Positions 56,811-64,000 of a stretch of DNA of 64,000 nt are shown one piece after another. This DNA comes from Nitrosomonas sp. Nm132. Lineage in GTDB: Bacteria > Pseudomonadota > Gammaproteobacteria > Burkholderiales > Nitrosomonadaceae. Made by a program: the position numbers and the translations under genes. Every line of letters begins with the position of its first letter. The first letter of the stretch is position 1. The stretch covers positions 95,918-159,917 of the forward strand of contig NZ_FNDH01000003.1 in assembly GCF_900100485.1 (NCBI RefSeq), written 5' to 3'. The notes under the pieces were generated by a model. It saw nothing but the letters and a program-made list of their open reading frames with translations. It ran no database searches and had not been told where the DNA came from.

Positions 56811-59800
56811 CTATACCTCCTGAAATTCGGGTTGTTTAATCAATGCAGGTGGAACGGGTAAAGAGTGATCTCTATAGCATGCCGGTGATTTTTCAAAGAC
56901 AGGTAACCGCACGCCATCACGCGGGTGCCATTGAACAAACCCTTTTCCACTCTCAAAAAAGAATATTTCCCCTGTATCAGGATCTTTTGTAGCCACCAAT
57001 ATCCAGCCACCACCCACCAACTCACGGATGGCTTCCTGGCGACCATAGATCTGCTCAACAATCTCTTTCTTAGCCTCAATCAAATTGAGCAAACGCATTG
57101 GCTCATGAATCTCAATCATTTGCCTTGGCAAGCCCGTGCGCAAATCACTGCTCGTTCCTTCCATCACGGCAAAAGCACCTACTACATTATGGGGAACCTT
57201 GGTACTGCACCCAAAACGCTCATTGTCGACAGTAGAAAAATAATATTCAAGATTAATCCCTGCTCCCACCGGACCCACTGCCAGTAAAATCCCCTCCAGA
57301 ATTTTTCCTTCAGGGTCTTGGGTCGGATCATAAGAAACAAGGAATACACGGCGGTCAAAAAAAGCACCTTGCGTGACTGAACGCCGTCCAATAACTGCTG
57401 AGGCATTAGTTGCATGACCTAGCTCAGGGCGCGCTTGTGAAAAGTCCCGGGCGCGCTCTTCTATATGGGCCAGCGCCTGCTCTAAGGTTGGATTGCGTGG
57501 GGCAGAGGCAAGCCTACGGCAGCGCTCATGAGCGGACATATGCCTTGCGTGCCATAAATCCTGCTGCAATTTTTCTAAGGCAGTTAACCGCTCTGCTGGT
57601 ACATCTTCAAGGTCATACCAGATGATTTCTTCATTGCAGGTATTATGCTCAGTACCGATAAACCACGTATCTTGTGGAATATCAATACCCCGTTCAGCAA
57701 CCAATCTACGAATTTCAGGACGATTTGCCATTGCGGCGAATAGTCGTGCATTGGGTCCGCCATGCCTGCCACTACACGCACCGCAGTCATAAGCTGCAAG
57801 ATGCGGGTTATTCTGACTGATAGAACCATGTCCCACCAAGATGACAAGCTCTGCAAATCCATAAGTTAAACCACTATTGCGCAGAAAAGCAGCTACCCGA
57901 TCAGCCTGTTCGTTATCGGTAAAACCTAGCTTAGGCTTTGCCGGCGTTGCAGTTGTTACAGTATCGGTGGAGGTATGCTCCAATTTCGTTTTAACATCAG
58001 GTAAAGTAGCTTTTTTTATTCTTGTGATTAAATCGTATTGAGTTTTTGGGGAAACTGTTTTCATCAATAAACCAGCTAACATAACTGGTGCAATTGCATC
58101 AATAACGAGCTTCGATTGTAAAAGGTTACGACGCAGTCCCTGATGTAACCAGCCGGTTATCCAATTAGCTAATTTTCGACCTCGATTATGATTTACCAGC
58201 GCCTGCTCGTTGTCTGGCCTAGGTATCTCCTGTACTTCATGAGCAGGTGTTATCACTACTGGGCACAATGGCGTCACCTTAGTATCGCCCATTCCTTTAT
58301 AGTTCATTGGAACACCAAAAAAACCAGCTGCTCCCAATGTTTCTATTGCAGGATTGTATTCCTCCAAATGGCGACGGAAGCTTTCTTCTCGTTCATCAAT
58401 ACAAAATATGAGCTGCGAAGCTGGGCGTGTATTACGCTTTGCCCAGCGCCCACGCTCATGATTAACATGAACCGCATGAAAAAAATCTTCACGATAATGA
58501 CGCTCATAGGCATAAAGCCAGACTTTGCAACGCTCAGTGGCATCAAATTCATCAAGAAGCGACAGCATACCAAGCAGGTTATCCTTCTGCATGCTTTGTA
58601 TCTGCTTAGCATTCAATCCCAAGTGCTGACATAAACGAAACAGGCGCCAGCCACTATCAAAAGCCTTATGATCAACATCGCTTTTTGACATTGGACTGTA
58701 CTGCCAAGTCCACATCAAATCAGCAAGCTGCTGCCACTCCGTTTGCTCGTGACGCTCAGATACAACACGTGACAGAAGTGTCTTAACCTGATGCGTTAAA
58801 TACTCAGGAAGTTCACCCAAGTAAAATAGCCTGCGCACCATGAATTCAGATAGATTCTTATTGAAATAATATTTTATGGATCCTAATTTTGCTTCTATGC
58901 TCCAGGTATCACTGCAAGCCTGTTTTAGCCAAAGCCTATCCAAAGTTAGTCTAATAGCTAGATAATCAATCAATTTTGGTGCTGCATCATTTGGCGTTTG
59001 ATAATTCGGATGATGCTGCCGCCAGTTAATAAGGCCAGACCAGCCAGGTAGTTCAAGAGTAAGACAACGCAAATACCCTTCCCATTTGTTCTGAGGAATT
59101 TCTAAATAAGATAGCTGCTGAATGATGCAATCGATAGCATCCTCTGGCATAGCAGCTATGATCTGCTGCCAGTCAGGCAATTCATGCAGGAAAGGATTGA
59201 GATCGTACATAGATGCAGCTCTCCATGCACCATACAAACCCAATTTACTGCGCTCAGGTAATTGCCAAGCAGCCATTCCTTCATCTAAAGCAGAAGCACA
59301 TATTCGTATCAGTTGAGATCGGACAGAATACAGTATATCGATACCGCTCAGCGCCATGACGAAACCTCGCAAAGTGATACTCTCGCCAATTTGTGACAGC
59401 ATTTCATTAAGCTTGGCAGTAGCTTCCAGTCTCACTTTTTGATGTATTGATGTTTCATTGCCTCCCATATGGCCATAAGAAATTTTTTCAAGCCAGCTCT
59501 TTGCCTGCTCTACCGATAAATCAAGCATATTCTCTGGATGTAAATCAATTTGTTCCAACCCTAATTGACTTAAAATGCTCTCCCATAGCTGCTTGACAAC
59601 CAGTCCTTGATCTTTCTCTGATCCAATTAAACGTCGGCGGGTTAGTTCAGCCACGTCCGACTGCACAACATTTAAAGCACCCATCTCTTCTATTTGCCAA
59701 TTTAATTGATTGACAGTAATGGCCCGCAAATCATGTAATAAGGCAATTCGGTAGATATCCTTCCGACAGACTGTTAAGTCATCTGATTGATAAACAATCT

Positions 59801-60092
59801 CTTCAGCGCGCAATTTTGGATCAAGCGCAAGTACTGCAGATATATCCTGATCGTTTATACGCCCTTGCCAATAGAAATTCCGGCTTTGCTCTTCAGGAAG
59901 ATACCCTTTAATACCTGTCGCTTTCTCTGACTCAGCAAGTGCCTCTTCAAATGGCAAGTGCTGATAGCCATGCAATGTATTGTGATGAACAAAATCAAGA
60001 ATTGGAGCCTGCCCAGGAAGGACGTGATCCAGATGATTGAGAATTACAGTAATTTGTTCGCGCTTATCATTAAATTCAGGTTTTGCTTGCAT
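56811..60092 (-). CDS. dabA: DabA (DUF2309/UPF0753), inorganic-carbon accumulation protein
   Basis: DabA is a large peripheral protein with a beta-carbonic-anhydrase-like zinc site that converts CO2 to bicarbonate in an energy-coupled, one-way manner with DabB. The 1093-residue protein keeps the expected ligands: Cys564 and Asp566 in LIFCIDEREESFRRH, His755 in VGHGSISQNN, and Cys770 in AAYDCGACSGRHGG. The His-Cys spacing is 15. The N-terminus has LDFVHHNTLHGYQHLPFEEA. It is longer than the founding DabA proteins (about 830 residues), which is usual for the long DUF2309 form. It lies between a NuoM-like gene (8 bases upstream) and dabB (4 bases downstream). Confidence 0.93.
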   Translation of the reverse strand: MQAKPEFNDKREQITVILNHLDHVLPGQAPILDFVHHNTLHGYQHLPFEEALAESEKATGIKGYLPEEQSRNFYWQGRINDQDISAVLALDPKLRAEEIVYQSDDLTVCRKDIYRIALLHDLRAITVNQLNWQIEEMGALNVVQSDVAELTRRRLIGSEKDQGLVVKQLWESILSQLGLEQIDLHPENMLDLSVEQAKSWLEKISYGHMGGNETSIHQKVRLEATAKLNEMLSQIGESITLRGFVMALSGIDILYSVRSQLIRICASALDEGMAAWQLPERSKLGLYGAWRAASMYDLNPFLHELPDWQQIIAAMPEDAIDCIIQQLSYLEIPQNKWEGYLRCLTLELPGWSGLINWRQHHPNYQTPNDAAPKLIDYLAIRLTLDRLWLKQACSDTWSIEAKLGSIKYYFNKNLSEFMVRRLFYLGELPEYLTHQVKTLLSRVVSERHEQTEWQQLADLMWTWQYSPMSKSDVDHKAFDSGWRLFRLCQHLGLNAKQIQSMQKDNLLGMLSLLDEFDATERCKVWLYAYERHYREDFFHAVHVNHERGRWAKRNTRPASQLIFCIDEREESFRRHLEEYNPAIETLGAAGFFGVPMNYKGMGDTKVTPLCPVVITPAHEVQEIPRPDNEQALVNHNRGRKLANWITGWLHQGLRRNLLQSKLVIDAIAPVMLAGLLMKTVSPKTQYDLITRIKKATLPDVKTKLEHTSTDTVTTATPAKPKLGFTDNEQADRVAAFLRNSGLTYGFAELVILVGHGSISQNNPHLAAYDCGACSGRHGGPNARLFAAMANRPEIRRLVAERGIDIPQDTWFIGTEHNTCNEEIIWYDLEDVPAERLTALEKLQQDLWHARHMSAHERCRRLASAPRNPTLEQALAHIEERARDFSQARPELGHATNASAVIGRRSVTQGAFFDRRVFLVSYDPTQDPEGKILEGILLAVGPVGAGINLEYYFSTVDNERFGCSTKVPHNVVGAFAVMEGTSSDLRTGLPRQMIEIHEPMRLLNLIEAKKEIVEQIYGRQEAIRELVGGGWILVATKDPDTGEIFFFESGKGFVQWHPRDGVRLPVFEKSPACYRDHSLPVPPALIKQPEFQEV

Positions 60093-60100
60093 GAGTAGTC

Positions 60101-61573
60101 CTATTTAATACGCTGGCTGATAATATCGTTCATCAAATTCATGGTGGATGCTGACAGATCTATCAGCGGTGATGGCCACAGGCCAAATAACACAATTCCT
60201 ATTACAAGTACGCTAGACGCCAGTAACTCGGGCATCCTCAAATCTTCTATCTCACGCATATGAGATTTGACGGGGCCAGTAAACAGCATACCAATAGTGC
60301 GCATAGCGTAAGCCGAGCTAATAATAATGCTCAGACCTAGAAAGATCATTAAATTACCCCATTGCTGAAACCCCCCTACGTAAGTATGCAGCTCTGCAAT
60401 AAAACCCACTGATCCTGGCAAACTCATTGCAGCAAAGAAAGTTATCGTCATGAATAAAGCAAAACGTGGCATGACCTGGACCAATGAGCTGTAATCCATA
60501 ATGTTGCGAGTATGGGTTCGCTCATAAAGTAATCCCACTAGCAGAAACATTGCTCCAGCTACCAATCCATGAGCAGTCATCTGCATAACTGCGCCAGTCA
60601 ATCCAGCTTCATCCAACGTTGCAATACCTAACAGAACAACTCCCATATGGCTGACTGATGAATAGGCCACCATTGCTTTCAGGTCAGTTTGTCGCCATGC
60701 TAATAATCCGCCATAAATCATCCCGATTAATGCTAGCGCAACGAGTATTACTTGTAGAGCCTCCGTAGCCTCCGGCAGCATGACTATAACTCTGATGAGC
60801 CCATAAGCCCCCATTTTCAGCAAGATGCCAGACATTAAAATACTGATAGGGCTTGGCGCTTCAACATGGGCAAGTGGCAACCAACCATGAAGAGGAAAGA
60901 TGGGCATTTTCACCCCGAAGCCAATCAGAAAACCGATCATCACCAAGATCTGTTCATTTCTGGGCATACTTTGAGCAGCCACACTCATGGAAGACATGAG
61001 TGTGCCCCCGTGCTCCGGCATATATTGACTTATTGCAAGCAGACTAATAAGCATAAAAATTGAGCCACCCATCGTATAAAGCACAAAATTTAGGCTAGCC
61101 ATATGCCGGCGAACACCGCCCCATCGACCAATAAGCAGAAACAATGGCGCCAAGGTCAATTCCCAGAAAATATAATAGAGAGACCAATCCTGAGCCATGA
61201 AAACGCCAAGCATGCCTAGCTCCAGCATCAGGATACTTATGTAATAGCTCTTGACGTTAGATGTGATACTAAGAGAAGCAAGCAAAGCCACGCTCGTCAA
61301 CAATGTTGCCATCACCACCATCGGTAATGACAAACCATCAATACCTAATGCAAATGAGGTTCCAAGTTTTGGATTCAGCATGAATTGCTCGGCTAGCTGT
61401 AATGCTCCATCGTCTTGATTATAGATAACGATTAGCCAACAACTCAGGAAGAATGCAAGTGCGGCAAACAAATTTGCTATAGAGCGGAGCTGGTTAGTTT
61501 TGTGACGAGATATCAATGCCAACACAACCATTCCGACAGCGGGCGTGAAAAGTAATATGCTAAGTATTCCCAT
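60101..61573 (-). CDS. NuoM-like proton-channel subunit (first of the DAB operon)
   Basis: The 490-residue membrane protein has the chain M pattern: LGIDGLSLPMVVMATLLTSV, WSLYYIFWELTLAPLFLLIG with the TM5 glutamate, IFPLHGWLPLAHVEAPSPIS at TM7, and the TM8 lysine region ILLKMGAYGLIRVIVMLPEA. Of the three NuoM-like proteins in the cluster, this is the most like complex I NuoM. It is the first gene of the operon, so the promoter should be in the gap to its right. Confidence 0.9.
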   Translation of the reverse strand: MGILSILLFTPAVGMVVLALISRHKTNQLRSIANLFAALAFFLSCWLIVIYNQDDGALQLAEQFMLNPKLGTSFALGIDGLSLPMVVMATLLTSVALLASLSITSNVKSYYISILMLELGMLGVFMAQDWSLYYIFWELTLAPLFLLIGRWGGVRRHMASLNFVLYTMGGSIFMLISLLAISQYMPEHGGTLMSSMSVAAQSMPRNEQILVMIGFLIGFGVKMPIFPLHGWLPLAHVEAPSPISILMSGILLKMGAYGLIRVIVMLPEATEALQVILVALALIGMIYGGLLAWRQTDLKAMVAYSSVSHMGVVLLGIATLDEAGLTGAVMQMTAHGLVAGAMFLLVGLLYERTHTRNIMDYSSLVQVMPRFALFMTITFFAAMSLPGSVGFIAELHTYVGGFQQWGNLMIFLGLSIIISSAYAMRTIGMLFTGPVKSHMREIEDLRMPELLASSVLVIGIVLFGLWPSPLIDLSASTMNLMNDIISQRIK

Positions 61574-62459
61574 CCTGATAACTCTGTTTTAAATAATTTG
61601 ATTTAGTAAAAATTACTAGTAACTACCTGATAGTTAATTGAGCTGTCGTTTTTTCGCTAACCAGCTAGCAAAGACAAATGAAGAGCATGGAGAATTCATT
61701 CTGGAGGTTGATTACCTTTTTTCCGAATCATCCAACATGAATGAAGTGTTCAAATCTAGGGTTGAGCTGCCCCCTGTAACAAGGAAGACTACATTCCATT
61801 TTTAGGCAACATGAGTATTTATTTCTGCGTTATTATCCTGATCACTCTATATCAAACCCACCACAGAAAAAAATTGACTGATATCTCAAAATATCACCAT
61901 CAGCTTCCTGTTTAATTTGTAACAAATCACTCACTAGCAGTTAATGCATGTGCATAACTATATAAACTAACAATATCCTTTCGCTTTTCTTAGTATCTTT
62001 CTGACAGCTTCACTTCGATCAACAGCAATCATTACTTTCTAAACACCAATCCTCTTCTTTCAGATCATAACAATCTCATGAACGACTTAAACAATAATCC
62101 TGGTAAGACTGATAGTAATTCGTTAGAGAATCCGTAAACAAATAAACGGAACAACTATAGAACGCTGCTGACACAGCTACAGTTATTCACTCACTTGCTC
62201 AAAGCTCGCAAAACGCAGAGACAACATAAAACTTCCGCGACTAACCACTGACATGATCATTATCAGCAGTCAAATCGTTATTACTAAGGAAAGCCTCAAA
62301 TAAAATATAAATTATTGAATTACAATCAATAGGTTATATAAATATTAAATAACTAACAATGTAATAATCTAGCGCGATGTCATCAGTATCATTTTTGTAC
62401 TTCTGAATATAAAAATAATTTGTTTTATATTTTTATAAAAATAATTTAGCACAATGTTT
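61574..62459. other. Long AT-rich intergenic region upstream of the DAB operon
   Basis: About 900 bases carry no frame with recognisable protein, tRNA or rRNA pattern. The part next to 61,574 should contain the promoter of the DAB operon. The AT content rises toward 62,300. Confidence 0.6.
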
Positions 62460-62575
62460 GTGAATTATTAGTGAAGATATTGTAAAAATTATGTGAATTT
62501 AGTGAATAATTTGTGAAAAAAAAGTAATAATAATGTGAATTTCGTGAAAATTTTGTGAAAATTTGATATAAAATT
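62460..62575. repeat. Degenerate 42-bp tandem repeat of GTGAA motifs on a helical phase
   Basis: GTGAA (or GTAA) begins at 62,460, 62,471, 62,482, 62,493, 62,502, 62,513, 62,524, 62,535, 62,544 and 62,555. The steps are 11, 11, 11, 9 repeated, so the period is 42 bases, i.e. four motifs per about four DNA turns. Two full units and part of a third are present, in very AT-rich DNA with no open frame. It may be a phased protein-binding array or a curved segment. Confidence 0.75.
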
Positions 62576-62960
62576 TTCCATATAATTATAATTAAATTAT
62601 TATTTTGAAATTTGAATATGTCGTTGCTACTTCTATTATTCTTTATTTATATTTATCCCATACATGGACGCCCACTTTTTTCCAAGCTTTCATTCAATGA
62701 TTCTGAGAAAGTAAAGATTGCTGCCATACATCCGGACTCTCGGTATGAGACGAATTGCCTCTGTCCCTGATGGAATTCGCTGAGCAGCTCCTTATCACTT
62801 CAGCGTGCTTGATGCACTGTGCGATTTTCAGGTTTAGCCACTCACGGTCTGGCCAGTCTCGCCATCATGTCATGATTGCCTGTGCAATCGGTGGTAGCCT
62901 TTCTCCTTAAACTCGTTTTTATCGCAACATTACCAATACGCTTCTATTCAACCATCACGA

Positions 62961-63260
62961 TCAGTGAGCTGCGGTAGTCGCTGCAGTAGTATGATCGGAG
63001 TGAAATGTCGCTTTTTTGGTGAGCAATGCCCAGATGATGCGAGCGTTCTTATTTGCCAGAGCAACAGCAGTAACGTTCTTATTGCGCCGTGTTATCAGCT
63101 TGCGCAGCCAGCTTTCTGGCTCGGCCTTCTTCTCGGCAAAACGGATGACTGCTCGTGCTCCGTGGATCAGCAGGGTGCGAAGATACGTATCGCCGCGTTT
63201 GTTGATACCGAGCAATAACTGCTTGCCACCGCTTGAATGCTGTTTGGGCACCAATCCTAG
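62961..63260 (-). pseudogene. IS110/IS1111-type transposase, C-terminal fragment
   Basis: The frame reads LGLVPKQHSSGGKQLLLGIN, KRGDTYLRTLLIHGARAVIR, ESWLRKLITRRNKNVTAVAL and ANKNARIIWALLTK. This is the C-terminal Tnp20 domain with its catalytic serine (SSGG), typical of the IS1111 branch. Upstream it is cut at about 63,260 by the IS5-type element, and the extra N-terminal residues to 63,413 belong to that. The non-coding end lies toward 62,700. Confidence 0.85.
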
Positions 63261-63353
63261 GGTCTGTTGACGTTTTGAGGTAAGTATTTCATAAATCGAA
63301 GTAAACTCGTAATATTGAGAGATTTTTACACCCCCCCACAAAACGAGTTTGCG

Positions 63354-63665
63354 ATGCCCCGACTGATGCTCACTGATAAATTCTGGCCGAAGCTGGAGAA
63401 GATTCTGCTTCAAGAAGCGATTTATAACAAGCGCAATCTGCGCATGACGGTGGAGGGTGTGCTATACCGAATGCGGGTTGGTTGTCCGTGGCGGGACTTA
63501 CCCGAGGTTTTTGGATGCTGGAATTCCATCTATAAGAGATTCAATGCTTGGTCATCCACTAACAAGTGGAGCAGAGTTTTCAAGGCGCTGATTATTGATC
63601 CGGATTGGGAGTGGGAATTTATTGATGGCAGCTACGTTAAAGCGCATCAGCATCAGACCACCTGA
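63354..63665 (+). pseudogene. IS5-family transposase OrfA, truncated
   Basis: Starting at the ATG at 63,354 the product is PRLMLTDKFWPKLEKILLQE, MTVEGVLYRMRVGCPWRDLP, then EVFGCWNSIYKRFNAWSSTN and WEWEFIDGSYVKAHQHQTT. This is the N-terminal half of an IS5-group transposase (DUF4096), including the first catalytic Asp in FIDGSYVKAHQH. After that it breaks into other IS sequence, so the second half is missing. Confidence 0.85.
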
Positions 63666-63676
63666 TCCCGACGATT

Positions 63677-63814
63677 TTAAGATGACCCCAATTTAAAGAT
63701 CAGACGAAGTCCAGATCGAGGAAAGAAGGTTTCAGTAGCATTGAGCTCCTCGCAAAGCTTAGCGATGACCTCATCAGTATGTGCGCGTGCGCTGTGGTGC
63801 AAACGGATGGTTAG
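63677..63814 (-). pseudogene. Transposase C-terminal remnant
   Basis: The minus strand reads HHSARAHTDEVIAKLCEELN, then ATETFFPRSGLRLIFKLGSS, then stops. The ELNATETxFPGTxLRLxYxL pattern is common at transposase C-termini, but the exact family is not sure. Only about 45 residues remain. Confidence 0.5.
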
Positions 63815-63832
63815 AAGCTGTCTGGCAAAACA

Positions 63833-64000
63833 TTAGACGCATTTTGCAAGTGTTATTTTCATCATGGCGATTCGAATCATATTTTCGGCAGTGCCTGGCA
63901 GGATCTCGAAGTCCTTTGATAAACGGCGAAAGTTACCCAGCCAGGAGAACGTGCGTTCGACTACCCACCGCTTCGGTAAAACAGCCCATTTACCTTCGAT
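63833..64000 (-). CDS. IS5-family transposase, C-terminal part (runs off the edge)
   Basis: The visible 55 codons read [55 protein letters not shown]. [21 protein letters not shown] is the last DDE block (with its glutamate) of IS5/IS427 transposases. The N-terminal part is outside the window, so whether the element is intact cannot be seen. Confidence 0.85.
   Translation of the reverse strand: MEGKWAVLPKRWVVERTFSWLGNFRRLSKDFEILPGTAENMIRIAMMKITLAKCV

Noticed and set aside
52134..61573. The NuoL/NuoM-like genes as part of respiratory complex I
   Set aside because: No other nuo genes are present, and the DUF2309 gene in the middle points to a carbon-uptake complex.
62460..62575. Phased repeat as a CRISPR array
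   Set aside because: Units are contiguous and degenerate, with no unique spacers and no cas genes in the window.
62618..62773. Plus-strand frame of about 50 residues starting SLLLLLFFIYIYPIHG
   Set aside because: The hydrophobic start comes from AT-rich DNA. It has no ribosome site or family pattern.

Overview
The window looks like the chromosome of a betaproteobacterial chemolithoautotroph of the Nitrosomonas / ammonia-oxidiser type. This is inferred from a non-carboxysomal form IA RuBisCO cluster (cbbR, cbbL, cbbS, cbbQ, cbbO) beside a large DUF2309/NuoL/NuoM inorganic-carbon uptake operon, a hopanoid-type RND transporter, the amino-acid gene order leuC-entericidin-leuD-leuB-asd-fimV-truA-trpF-trpB, and heavy IS load. 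No ammonia or nitrite oxidation gene lies in the window, so the genus is not proven.

Layout. 1-9.8 kb: a minus-strand block of amino-acid biosynthesis genes (leucine, aspartate-semialdehyde, tryptophan) with truA and the polar hub protein FimV. 9.9-14.8 kb: plus-strand acs, a metallo-beta-lactamase-fold hydrolase, an unrecognised membrane-anchored coiled-coil protein and a small RlpA-like protein, followed by a dead IS630. 15.7-23.2 kb: a complete type I restriction-modification operon (hsdM-hsdS-hsdR) ending in a YgjP-type zinc metallopeptidase. 23.3-28.4 kb: a decayed gene, an alpha/beta hydrolase, a DedA protein and HpnN. 28.8-35.1 kb: an island of broken mobile DNA (IS110, IS3, IS66, IS5 and group II intron pieces). 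It contains one intact metabolic gene, an NAD-dependent formate dehydrogenase, and the stump of a STAND NTPase cut by a group II intron. 35.2-43 kb: a metallophosphatase, tRNA-Ser(GCU), lysC, a MatP-like DNA-binding protein, ubiJ, ubiB, a decayed potA-like gene, a 2Fe-2S ferredoxin and an alpha/beta hydrolase.

43-61.6 kb is the carbon-fixation region. CbbR faces cbbLS across a promoter region with inverted repeats. cbbQ and cbbO encode the AAA+/VWA activase pair. A 100-aa protein, a convergent 136-aa protein and an Atm1-type ABC transporter follow. On the other strand lies a tightly packed five-gene operon: NuoM-like, DabA (DUF2309), NuoL-like DabB, and two more NuoM-like subunits. Together they make a coherent system: energy-coupled CO2/bicarbonate accumulation feeding a non-carboxysomal RuBisCO kept active by CbbQO.

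61.6-64 kb is a long AT-rich non-coding stretch holding a helically phased 42-bp repeat, then more IS fragments (IS1111-type, IS5) running off the right edge. The most unusual things seen are the five-gene DAB operon, the 42-bp phased repeat, the MatP-like protein outside its usual lineage, and formate dehydrogenase inside an IS graveyard.
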